Assembly: GCF_037038585.1 (NCBI RefSeq)
Contig: NC_092541.1
Location: 6,372,945 to 6,436,944, forward strand
Direction of reading: 5' to 3'
DNA from: Patagioenas fasciata
Taxonomy: Eukaryota; Chordata; Aves; Columbiformes; Columbidae
Length of the DNA: 64,000 nt
Made by a program: the position numbers and the translations under genes. This document shows, in pieces, positions 31,711-41,355 of this stretch. Below the pieces are notes generated by a model. The model worked only from the letters and a program-made list of their open reading frames with translations. It had not been told where the DNA came from and searched no databases. Numbering within the stretch: the stretch's first letter is position 1; every line of letters starts with the position of its first letter.

Positions 31711-32266
31711 GTAAGTTTCAAAGCCTTTTCCTGCTCCGCTTGGTGGAACAGTTTTGTGGCTATGAGCTGATGTAACTGAGACAGAGGGAGAGGGTTTCAA
31801 TCTGTGGGACTTTTTGCTCTGTTTTTTGTGGTGGCAGTAGAGACCTTGATTCAACAAGGCTGTGAACTCACTCCTTTCCTTTCCTCCTGCCAGCTCCTGC
31901 TCTCTGCCTTTCACATAAGCAGACTGGGATCCTGAATCCCCTTGCTCAGGGATAGACCTTTTGTGCCGTGGCCACCCATAGTTGTGAGAATTGGCATGGG
32001 CTGCTGATGTCTCTGTCTAGCACAGCCCTGGGGGATGGTCCTTTCCTCTGCTGAAGAAAGGCTGAATTAATACTGCTCTTGATTGCACCACAATTGTAGA
32101 TGTCATCCTTCCTGCAGATGAGATTCCAAAAGATTTCTTATCAAGGCTACAGTTGTTCCTGGCTTCAAATGCCTCATGTAGATGGGAAGGAGTTGATCTC
32201 CTGGAGATCAGTTGTAGAGTAACTGGCATGAGAGCTGTGGTTTTTGCTGAGCTGTGAAGGACTGTG

Positions 32267-32326
32267 TGAACACAGGGAACTACAAACTGGTGCTGGGGAC
32301 AGGGACACGCCTGGTAGTGACGCCCA
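32267..32326 (+). CDS. TRAJ: TRAJ segment J61 (LGTGT)
   Basis: Read as GNYKLVLGTGTRLVVTP. Nonamer GGTTTTTGC 32239-32247, heptamer GACTGTG 32260-32266, donor GTGAGT at 32327. J02 family. Confidence 0.87.
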
Positions 32327-32640
32327 GTGAGTACAGCTGCTGCCCAGCTCGGGGTATTTCTTGTGATATCGTATCCCAATCCTGCCTCTCAAACTCTCTG
32401 AGCATGTAGTCTCTTTCCAACCTTTCCTTCTTTTGCTTGCAAGAGGATCAGGTCTTGCTTTGGCAGAAGTGTGCAGCACTGCATGGTGGTGTAGTACAGT
32501 GTAAACATTTCTGGAAGTCTGCTGGGAGTTTTCTGCTCATGGTGGACTAAGCCAGGGGTTCAGCTCCCCAGGACCAGGAGATGCCTTTCACTGTAAGGAT
32601 GGGGATGAGATGTGTTCTTGTTGAGGTGAAAACCACTGTG

Positions 32641-32694
32641 TGAACTACGGCAAGATCACACTTGGCAAAGGAACACGACTTCAGGTTTTGCCTA
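32641..32694 (+). CDS. TRAJ: TRAJ segment J62 (LGKGT)
   Basis: Read as NYGKITLGKGTRLQVLP, same as J03. Nonamer TGTTCTTGT 32613-32621, heptamer CACTGTG 32634-32640, donor GTAAGT at 32695. Confidence 0.88.
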
Positions 32695-33206
32695 GTAAGT
32701 GCCACCATTTTCTTGTAGTTTCCTTCCACACGTGGTAAAGCTACTCACTGTCCAATGGGCAGTGGGATTTCCAGCATCTCTCTTCCTGGACTTGTGGCTC
32801 TTCAGCAGAGGGCTACGTGCTGCAAGTTTCCCTCCACGACAGGCTTTTGATCAAGAGAGAAAGAACAGTCCTTCCAAAAAGAGTTTGTATCATTAGGTTC
32901 AGTGGTGCTCTTGATCCTTCATACAGATCATGGAGGAATCTTCACAGGATGTAGCAGACTATGAGTAACAGTCAACACAGTCTAGTCAGGATGTGAGTGA
33001 CCAGATTTGCCAAGTGAGAGGGAAGTTTACGGTTGGGAGAGGAGATGCTGGCTGACCTTGGGAGCTGGTCTGTCTTTAGCTATGGAACAAGACTTACCAT
33101 TAGGCCACATCCTGTCCAAGGAGCTCATCCCTCTCCTCAAAAGGAGACCAGATGGAGTGAGAGAGCAGACTGAGACTCGGTTCTTGTTAGGGTGTGTAGC
33201 ATTGTG

Positions 33207-33266
33207 TGAACAACTATGCAAGGAAACTGCAGTTTGGGCCAGGGACGAAGCTACATGTTCTGCCAA
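33207..33266 (+). CDS. TRAJ: TRAJ segment J63 (FGPGT)
   Basis: Read as NYARKLQFGPGTKLHVLP. Nonamer GGTTCTTGT 33179-33187, heptamer CATTGTG 33200-33206, donor GTACGT at 33267. Ninth two-J module. Confidence 0.88.
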
Positions 33267-33483
33267 GTACGTTTTCTTCTGCTGCATCTCCACTTTATGC
33301 TGTCACTTGTTGCTGCATTCCCACTTTTAGCTGGTTTAAGACCAAAAAGAGAAGTCAGAGGTGAGGCTGGAAGGCAAAATAATTTGTTTTTTGCTGGCCT
33401 TGGCATGGCTGGGCAAAGGTTGGGAGAGGTGCTGCTTCTGCATGTGGCTTGCTGGGCTTTTTGTTATGGAAGGAAATGCTGTG

Positions 33484-33548
33484 TGGTTATGGCAGCAGCT
33501 CCAGGAAGTTCACCTTTGGCTCAGGGACCAGACTGTCCATCCAGCTCA
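33484..33548 (+). CDS. TRAJ: TRAJ segment J64 (FGSGT)
   Basis: Read as GSSSRKFTFGSGTRLSIQL. Nonamer GCTTTTTGT 33456-33464, heptamer TGCTGTG 33477-33483, donor GTGAGT at 33549. Confidence 0.89.
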
Positions 33549-34293
33549 GTGAGTGTGCAGCTTTCCTGTCTCCGCTGTCAAAAATCCTTCACTGTCTACC
33601 AGAGCACCCTGTAGATGTACATGTGTCTTAAAATGATGGACCCAGCTTTGAAATTGGGTCAGTTTTTTGGAAACACTTTATACTTGTTATATCTGTATTA
33701 TGTTACAGCCAGAAAGGAGAAAATAGCTTATATTTCAAGATACTGTCATGCTTAGAGGAACCTTCCAGGTGGTGATCTCTGCAATTTAGAGAAACATGAT
33801 ATGGATGTTCTAGGCTGCTGATGGTCTATCAACCAGGTGGAATAGAGGTGTGGTTCAGGACTGCTGGAGACATTAACCAAATCATACTCAGTAGCTGTGT
33901 ATGGCTGTGCAAGGCCCTCGGGTGGTTTAGTTCTGTTCCTTATCTTGAGACTTTCAGGTGATTTGGTCAAGGCTCTGATCATGCTTGGTGCAAATATTTC
34001 CAGATATTTATGTCAAATACCTCCAGTTATGTAGATTGTTTTCCTGAACATCACCAGAGAGAGGAAAGCAGTAGATCATTATGTTAGTTGCTTTCAGCCT
34101 GGATAAGGTCTGGACAGTGAAGGAAGGAAAATAAAGGGGCTCTTCAGACATTCAGAAATGGAAGGACCCTCAGAAAAGCGAAGCAGGTGAAATCACCCTC
34201 CACTGCCAAGTACTCTGCAGAAATGCATCAAGTTTTCAATCCAGAGTGAGTATCCTTGCTTACCCAGGGTGTAAGTGAAGCAACTGCCAGTAC

Positions 34294-34334
34294 AGTTCTC
34301 TTTGGCTCAGGGACTAAAGTCAATGTCTGGTCAA
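34294..34334 (+). pseudogene. TRAJ: TRAJ pseudo-J65 (RSS deleted)
   Basis: STVLFGSGTKVNVWS core of the J09 family with GTAATT at 34335. Compared with 15301-15420, about 100 bases with the nonamer and heptamer are missing, so it cannot rearrange. Confidence 0.6.
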
Positions 34335-34476
34335 GTAATTGTGTTAATGCCTGCGTGTTGCAATCTTGACTGACAATTTGGTCCTAAGGCTGTGCTGCGA
34401 CTTGACAAGAAAAGGAATTGGTTAGCTGAAATACATAGTACTAATTTAAATGGTGTAGTACTTCTGTCATTGTGAA

Positions 34477-34530
34477 AAAACAAACAAACAAACAAAAAAC
34501 AAACAAAAAACCAAACAACAACAAAAAAAC
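34477..34530 (+). repeat. CAAA-type A-rich simple repeat
   Basis: Interspersed CAAA and CAA units in an A-rich run. The equivalent places near 3478, 15583 and 25521 have only a short A run, so it expanded in unit 4 alone. Confidence 0.85.
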
Positions 34531-34927
34531 CCACGTGTACATGGAAATCTGGACCAATAGAAATGGGGACTTCATCCATTACCCTGCCCTTGAACTGGCT
34601 TCATGTTCTTGTTCCCATCCCTTTTTGCCATTCCAGTGTAACAAGGTCTTAGGGGAGGGATCATAATGTGTTCCCTCCTAACTAAGGGGTAATTTCTACC
34701 ATCTCTGGTACCTGTGGTGACTTGAAATGAATCTAGATAATCCCACGCCTTTGAATGCAAAAAAATAATATATGGCAAATAGAGCTAGAGGAGGTCTATG
34801 AAAATCTGTATGGGTACTTAGAGCTTCTCTCAGACACAGATCCATGACTGAATGTACCCAAGCCCTCCAGCAGCCACTGAGGTGTTTGAATGCAGAGGCC
34901 CATTTTGCAAAGCTCTGTCACACGGTG

Positions 34928-34990
34928 CCGGTGGCGGAGGATGGGGAAAATTCACATGGGGAAGTGGAACGAAACTGCTCATTGCCCCAG
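34928..34990 (+). CDS. TRAJ: TRAJ segment J66 (WGSGT)
   Basis: Read as GWGKFTWGSGTKLLIAP. Nonamer CCATTTTGC 34900-34908, heptamer CACGGTG 34921-34927, donor GTGAGA at 34991. Fourth J10-family member. Confidence 0.86.
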
Positions 34991-35257
34991 GTGAGATGTT
35001 TCTTTTCTGGGACAACACTGGCTCAATACAGACGACAATGCACTCTAGCTTCAAAAATAACAGTGTAGTGGCTCTCTGGAGCAATTTGGGGTAGTTTTAT
35101 TATTCCCTGGAGAGTAGTGTTAGATTTCCTATATAACTAATGTGCACTAGAAATGCGTCTGACCTGGGAAAGGAAGCAGGTGAAAAGTGAACACAAGTGA
35201 GTGAATTACAAGAACAGAGATATGAAAAGATCTAACGGTCTTTAATGAGTGGTGTTG

Positions 35258-35298
35258 AATTGAGGCTGTGGCAGGGCCATGCCTGGTAGTGAAGCTCA
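35258..35298 (+). pseudogene. TRAJ relic at a recombination junction (J02/J26 family 3' half)
   Basis: The 3' half of a J02/J26-family segment (reads AVAGPCLVVKL, core destroyed) follows sequence that belongs downstream of the J10 family. Donor-like GTGTGT at 35299. Its own RSS is absent, so it marks a deletion or unequal exchange inside unit 4. Confidence 0.5.
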
Positions 35299-35836
35299 GT
35301 GTGTACAACTGCTTCCCAGGTGGGGCTACTTCATGTGTTTTCTTATCCCATCCTCCCTTTCCAACTCTCTGAGCATTTATCTTTATCTGGTCAGATCAGG
35401 CTTCCTCCCAGCCCAGTGGGCTGCAGGTTTTCTGGCATCTCTCTGCTTGTGATCGTGGCTCTTCAGCTGTGGGGTTACATACCACCTGCTTTCCTCCAGG
35501 ACAGGATTTGGCTCAGGGAATCGACAATCTTCACAAATGAGTTTTATATCTGTAGGTCCGATAGTGATTGTGGCATGTTTGTCTAAAATGATCCTTGTTG
35601 CTCTCAGTTTGCCTGGGATGGACAAAGTGGACACTCGTCTGCTCTCAGATGTCCCAGCTATGCAATGAGGAGACTGTTCTACTGCAATGTATCCCAGCAG
35701 GGTTTGTGTTGCAGTGGGAAATGTTGCCACACTTCTGCTGCCTTCCAGGCCTTGACAGGGCTGGACAAAGGCTTGGAGAGAAGTTCTGCTTCTGAGCTGG
35801 CTTGCTGGGCTTTTGGTTATGGAAGGAAATGCTGTG

Positions 35837-35895
35837 TGATTATGAGTTCAGCAAGATGACTTTTGGCTCAGGGACCAGACTGTCTGTCCAACCCA
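35837..35895 (+). CDS. TRAJ: TRAJ segment J67 (FGSGT, orphan module half)
   Basis: Read as DYEFSKMTFGSGTRLSVQP. Nonamer GCTTTTGGT 35809-35817, heptamer TGCTGTG 35830-35836, donor GTGAGT at 35896. FGSGT half of the module without an FGPGT partner. Confidence 0.87.
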
Positions 35896-36177
35896 GTGAG
35901 TGTGCATTTTTCCTGTGTGTCCTTTGTCCAAAGTGCTTTAGTGTCCACTGTAGTGCTCTTTTAGACATACTTGTGTCTGGGTCACACTACACGGGTTCTG
36001 TGTGGTTAATGGAAAAATGACTAGATATTGCACTTACAGTGTGCTTGCTCATGTGTTTGTGGCTGTATAAATATCATCACTGAACCTGATCTGCTGTGGA
36101 AGAACTAGTTCTGAAGAGGAGTGAATGGATATTTCTGTTGTGTGCTGAATCATGTGCAGGTTTCCAGGCATGATGTT

Positions 36178-36221
36178 AAGTTCATGTTCGGTAGTGGCAC
36201 CCCCTCTCAGAGTGGAACCCA
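36178..36221 (+). pseudogene. TRAJ relic (FGSGT with frameshift)
   Basis: Reads KFMFGSGTP and then shifts frame within a run of C and T before a LRVEP-like end; GC stands at the donor. Least decayed relative of the relics at 5762, 17858 and 28083. Confidence 0.5.
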
Positions 36222-36262
36222 GCAAGTATTAATTAATACAACATGAAGTACAACCTGCAAAG

Positions 36263-36331
36263 GATAGAATCATAGCATCATAGAATCATAGAATTAATTA
36301 GGTTAGGAAAGACCTTTAAAAGAACCTCATC
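36263..36331 (-). mobile_element. CR1 3' tail fragment
   Basis: Reverse-oriented CR1 end: repeated ATCATAGAAT units followed by a GGTTAGGAAAGACC-type stretch. Lies between the duplicated and single-copy parts of the J array. Confidence 0.75.
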
Positions 36332-36705
36332 TATAAACAGAACAGAAAGGTAACAGACTGGTGAGACTCAACAACAGCAGTCAGAAACTTGTCTGGAAAG
36401 TTGTATTAATATATGCACACACTGGCTGACAGATGCTGCTGTTGTGTGGAGAGAGAGGAAAGAATAAACTGATGACTGACTAGCTGATGGACAGTCGCTG
36501 GCCTAGTGACTGTCAGGAATGATCAAGCAGACAGAGTAATGTTGCTGAAGGAAGTGTTTATTTCACTGTAGGTGCTAAGGAGGTGGTCAGTAGCACTGGT
36601 TAGATTATTCAAATAAGAATCTTACATTGCCATGTTGTCAAGTCTTAGTCGAGCATGTGCAATACCAGCGCACTATTTTGTTTAGTGTCACAATGTAATA
36701 CTGTG

Positions 36706-36757
36706 AGTTATAGCAAACTTATATTTGGAGCTGGAACTAAACTCGTGTTTTTTCTGG
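36706..36757 (+). CDS. TRAJ: TRAJ segment J68 (FGAGT)
   Basis: Read as SYSKLIFGAGTKLVFFL. Nonamer TTGTTTAGT 36678-36686, heptamer TACTGTG 36699-36705, donor GTAGGT at 36758. First of six single-copy J segments nearest TRAC. Confidence 0.8.
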
Positions 36758-38317
36758 GTAGGTCTGAATTTTCAGATCTGATTCCTCTTAGAGGTACTTT
36801 TTCCACTGCAAATTGTTTTGCCTATTCTTTTCACTCCACATATGTTAGGAATAGGACTATAAATTTTCAACTAGTGTGACAGCAAGTGATTTCCATGGCT
36901 GCACATATATTTTCCCCTCACTGTTCCTGCTTGTTATGAACTGTGCAAAGCAGTTTTGCATGTGCAAGAGAATTTTTCTTGGAAAGCCAACAAGACGGGG
37001 GCTCCTAGATCAAAAATCCTCATGTTGAAGAGAAACAAAGGGAACTGCTGAAAGCCAGAAAAATGCAGAGCTGTAGCAGGTAAAAAGGACTTCTCTAGTA
37101 AGTGGATGGCAATACTCTCAGATAACAAAACTCCTTATTGTATGTGAATGCAAAAAGTAAGCACATATTGGGTCTTTGCTTTGGAGATCCTCCATAAAGC
37201 TGTAATGATAGGGGATGGGTGTCTGTAGTATCGTGAAGCAATATATAAATACTGGAAACTCAGGAGGCAAGATTATTCTTGAAAATGATACCAAGTTTGT
37301 AATCACAGCCAGCTAGTACTAGTCTCTAAAGCTGGAGTGGAATAGATATAGAGCCAAAGGGTAAAGAAGTCAAGAAGCGAAGTTCATTACTGACTAAGTG
37401 GGAAGATGGAAAGGTCACTCTGACCACAAAATAATTTTCCCTGAATAAAAAAGCATGAAAAAATAGTGCTTTGGCAGTTGCTGCCACAAGACAGTTGACC
37501 AAAATATTTGGGAAAAAAAAAAAAAAAATCCCGCTTAGTGATCCACACTTTTTCTCTTGTTGGAAACTCTTTAGAAAAGGGAAAGAAAGGAAGGTAGATC
37601 CTGATTTTTCCAAATTTCTTAAGAATACTTTCAGAATTCAAAACCTGCCTGGACACCTTCCTGTGCAACCTCAGCTGGGTCCCTTCCAATCCGTAACATT
37701 CTGTGATTTTGTGTTTCTGTGATCTAATATCTAAATGCTTTGGGTTTACTCTTGAAAAGTAACGTTTCAATTTCTTAAATGGTAGTGACTGTTTCAGAAT
37801 AAAATTATTTTGAAATTGTCGTAATTTAAAAAACACAGCAAGATAAAGAAACTATTCATTCTGAAAACTTGGGGGAAAAAATGACCCTCTTGACCTTATT
37901 CAAAAACATCAGAGAAAAGCAAGAATCTCACATTTATATGGAGCTATCAGTAAGCTAACGGAGTTATAAATGAGTTCATTTACATGTCCTATCTGTATGC
38001 AACTGCTCCAGATCTCACTCTGGTCATACTGTAGGACCTAATAGCTTCCCAAATGTATACTGAAACCTCAGTGTTTAATGGCAGAATAAGCAATGGTCTC
38101 ACTGCCACAAAGAAATCGCTACCAAAAAGTGTTCTTTCTACCTAAAACCTAAATGGCAAATTTGCCCTGAAATCATTCTTGACTAATTCATATGGCAAAT
38201 CCAAGAGAATAGGATGATCAGGTTTGTATTATGCCATCAATCACTAGGTGAGCTGTGAAGTAACAGCAAATAAAATAGTTTTTGAGAAAGGAATCTGTCT
38301 GGCACACTAAAACTACT
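36758..38317. other. J-free spacer between J68 and J69
   Basis: 1.6 kb of AT-rich DNA. Apart from the CR1 piece at 37635 and an A run near 37511-37527 I see no J core, RSS pair, exon or RNA gene. Confidence 0.6.
37635..37723 (+). mobile_element. CR1 3' end fragment
   Basis: Contains the CR1 end pattern (TTCAAAACCTGCCTGGACAC through CATTCTGTGAT) with an internal deletion. Confidence 0.75.
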
Positions 38318-38345
38318 GGATATTGTAGAGGTCTGTGCTGTTGTG

Positions 38346-38407
38346 TGACTATGGAAGTAGTTACAAACTCACCTTTGGATCTGGGACAAGACTTCTGGTT
38401 TCCCCAG
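38346..38407 (+). CDS. TRAJ: TRAJ segment J69 (FGSGT)
   Basis: Read as GSSYKLTFGSGTRLLVSP. Nonamer GGATATTGT 38318-38326, heptamer TGTTGTG 38339-38345, donor GTACAT at 38408. Confidence 0.85.
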
Positions 38408-39141
38408 GTACATTTTTTGCCTAATTTGCAAGATTGTTGTGGATGCACACTAAGATCTGAGAGTTGGCAGCTGTCAAAGATACAGTAGCCTGAGGCCTCA
38501 TTTTAACCATTGGAATTGATTCCATGGCAGCTGTTTGCACAGTCTTCCTTGAGGCAGCTGCAGGCAGGCATGTGGTTTCAATGCTCTTCCATCAATTGCA
38601 TTCCTGGGCTAAGCTAAGACAAAGCCTGGTTTTACTCTTCAGACAAGTAAGTCATGTGGATTTGTTCTATACTAAGGGTAAATCCATGACACTTCCATTG
38701 ACCTCAAGCAAAGTCACGGAAGATACAATTCAGATGAATATGTATTGAAATACAAGAATGGCTACAATACTTAGAAAATATCCCCTAATGATTATTATCA
38801 CCATTTTATCTGGTGTTTGCCTGTAGCAGAATCCCAGCAAGGAATGGTATACTCTTAACATTTTTAATATTATTGTTGGAATGGAAATTGGACTGCCTTT
38901 TAGCTGGTTTGTCTGATGTACAGCTCCCATATTATCCATGAATATTACAAGCGAATTGTTTGTGACTGTGACTTGTATCCAGATTTTACTTACTCTTAAT
39001 ACTGTGTATCTAAGTAAGAGACGGTGTAGAATTAGAAGGTTCAGATTGCCTTCGCAACTTCCTATGAAGCTCCAAAATGTAGACAGTGTCACAGTGTGCC
39101 ACTGAAACCTGTAAGGAGATAACTGTAACCAAGGTCAAAGG
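38408..39141. other. J-free spacer between J69 and J70
   Basis: No feature recognised; no FGxG-type core with an RSS. Confidence 0.6.
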
Positions 39142-39169
39142 GGTTCTTGCAAAGGTTTCCTGGGTCATG

Positions 39170-39238
39170 GGAATTATGAGGGTGAAGAAGGATACAAGCT
39201 GATGTTAGGGAAAGGAACCTTTCTGGTGATCAAGACAA
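39170..39238 (+). CDS. TRAJ: TRAJ segment J70 (LGKGT)
   Basis: Read as EGYKLMLGKGTFLVIKT. Nonamer GGTTCTTGC 39142-39150, heptamer GGTCATG 39163-39169 (weak), donor GTGGGT at 39239. Leu for Phe outside the duplicated part of the array. Confidence 0.7.
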
Positions 39239-39600
39239 GTGGGTAGTAAATTGTGAGACATTCAGGAGAAAACTGGGACAGAAAGGCAGTGGTCCTAACT
39301 ACATGGCACACTGAAGAGGAATTTTAGTTGATGTTAGAGGGGCAAAAACGCAGCTTGTTCCTAGTATTGCACCAAAAGTTATAAAACATAATTGTAACCA
39401 GTGAACAAGTTAACTTTTAGAATTTGTTCTCCCTCTTTCTGATCTAGTAGATTTCTTTGGTACTTTGATGGTGACTTAAATCAATGTGTTTTGTCATTGA
39501 TCCCGTAAGTTTTCCCTGCTCTGAAATGTTTGTTGACCTGATTGTCAAGTATGAGTTGGGAAAAGCTGTCTACATTTTTGTAGAGGTTGAAACCGGTGTG

Positions 39601-39660
39601 GCAATCAGGGATATGTGAAACTCACCTTTGGAACTGGGACCCAACTTCATGTTACCCTAA
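39601..39660 (+). CDS. TRAJ: TRAJ segment J71 (FGTGT)
   Basis: Read as GYVKLTFGTGTQLHVTL. Nonamer CATTTTTGT 39573-39581, heptamer CGGTGTG 39594-39600, donor GTAAGT at 39661. Confidence 0.87.
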
Positions 39661-40143
39661 GTAAGTTTGAGTTTTCATTCCATTTTAACACTAGGACTAG
39701 CAAATTATTGGTTCATTGGGTAGATGGACAAGGGACTTTCGTGGAAGCATGTTTCAACTACTTTTCAAGTTCCCTTGACAAACATTAGTGGGAACAGAGA
39801 TGCTCTCTTGGAATCCAGGGAGTCTTTCGCTATGGTGCAGCAGTGATCCACTGCAGAAAAGAACAGCTAGAGAAGATGATAATAGCTCACACCGCTTTAA
39901 TAGTCACGGCATGGTGATCGAATGCCATATAAAATGTTTAGCAGTTTTATAGAGATTCTGGATATTAAAGTTGATTAGTGCATCTTTAAAATAATAACTA
40001 TGCAACCTCTGGAAGTTATTCTGACTAATGGCTTAGAGACTGTATTTTCTAACTCTTGGCCTAAGAGAATATGTCATGATTTTTCGTTTTAAAATCCAAA
40101 AGTAAAGTCACCTTACATATCTGTAAAAACTGATGTTACAATG

Positions 40144-40204
40144 TCAACAGTTAGGAACTAGAAAAATTGTATTTGGAAGAGGAATCAAACTTGTTGTGAT
40201 GCAT
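40144..40204 (+). CDS. TRAJ: TRAJ segment J72 (FGRGI)
   Basis: Read as GTRKIVFGRGIKLVVMH, Ile for the core Thr. Nonamer CATATCTGT 40116-40124, heptamer TACAATG 40137-40143 (weak), donor GTAGGT at 40205. Confidence 0.68.
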
Positions 40205-40407
40205 TGTAGGTCTCTTTCCTTTCCTCAATTATATTTTAAAATGTTTTAGAAACCTGAAGAGAGGGAATGAAATTTCAGATATCTTTGGGTGTCATCCTCT
40301 GGTAGACAGCTGTCCCACGTATTTTGGATGAGGATCCATTGGAATATACAGCTGGTAGGCAGAGATATATATTGCAAAGTCTTCTTGTTGAGTGGGAAAC
40401 TGAAAGA

Positions 40408-40456
40408 TACAATAAATCTGTGTTTGGAAGTGGGACTAGATTTAAAGTCGAACCAG
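40408..40456 (+). CDS. TRAJ: TRAJ segment J73 (FGSGT), most 3'
   Basis: Read as RYNKSVFGSGTRFKVEP, donor GTGAGT at 40457. The nonamer-like TCTTCTTGT 40380-40388 is present but the heptamer site 40401-40407 reads TGAAAGA, so recombination may be weak. Nearest J to TRAC, 4.57 kb upstream of it. Confidence 0.7.
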
Positions 40457-41289
40457 GTGAGTAAGATTTGGAGAAGGATGGGCTACGAAGGTATGAAGGT
40501 GAGAGCAGTGGCCACTGGTTAGTGTTGCTGAACAGGTCTGACTTTATGGAGAATGAACTTAAACTCTAGATGAAGAGTGGAAAGAGGAGTGAAGGCTGAA
40601 AGAAAATGAATTCAGGATTATTTCTCAACAGAGTCCTTGTGAAGATGGAGCAGGGAGACTGAGAATACTAGGAAATGAGACAGCATCATCAATTTCTTAG
40701 GTTAATGATCTTGGTATATAATTAACATTAACGTCTGAGTCCCGTCAGACAGTAATAGTGTTTGCACAGTAATTATAATCAGGAAAATATTAGCCTAGGT
40801 AGAGCTAACTTTATTTTACAGACACCAGGTCTGCATTTTTGCCTTAGATTAAGGGGTAAAAAAATCAGAGATGATAGGCTTATGTTCATGTTCAAGTCAA
40901 AGTTTCACAGGGCATTGTGAAGAAATGGCATAAGGCTATCTATGATCCCAAATAAGCTGTTTAATTAAATGTAGCCGTTAAATAGATCAGTCTTGAAAGC
41001 ATATCATTTTGGTGGGAAGTAGACGTCTACATCTGAGGCACTTCCACAAATGTAAGATCAAAAGTTCTTCTCATTTTTTTGACATCAACATAATAATTAC
41101 CTCCTTAGAAAGGGATTTTATGTTGATTCTTTTGGATTTGTTTTTCTTATTCATCAAACAAATGGGTTTGGTGTTTGGTTTGTTGTTTTTTTTTTTTTTT
41201 AGCACTACATGAATAGTTAATCTCTAATTCGGGAAGTTTCTGATTTTTTGGAGTAGAAATTATTTTAACGAGGGTTGAAATTATTTGAA

Positions 41290-41355
41290 TTGAGAGTTGG
41301 GCTAGATGACCTTTAAAGGTGTCTTCCATTTCAAACCATTCTATGATTGTATGAA
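41290..41355 (+). mobile_element. CR1 3' tail fragment
   Basis: GGGCTAGATGACCTTTAAAG through ATTCTATGATTGTATGA is the typical CR1 end. Confidence 0.8.

Larger units (their letters stand above)
30181..36230 (+). repeat. J-array unit 4, truncated and rearranged
   Basis: Begins like unit 1 and is split by a CR1. It then runs J60-J64, J65 (RSS lost), J66, a junction relic at 35258 and J67, and ends near the relic at 36178. The tail of the unit (J11-J17 families) is missing apart from that relic. Confidence 0.75.

Noticed and set aside
33652-33690. FFGNTL reading after J64
   Set aside because: No second Gly, no donor at the right distance and no RSS.
1-40456. TRDC, TRDJ or V segments in the window
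   Set aside because: No Ig-type exon other than TRAC and no 23-spacer V-type signal recognised; these should lie upstream of the window.
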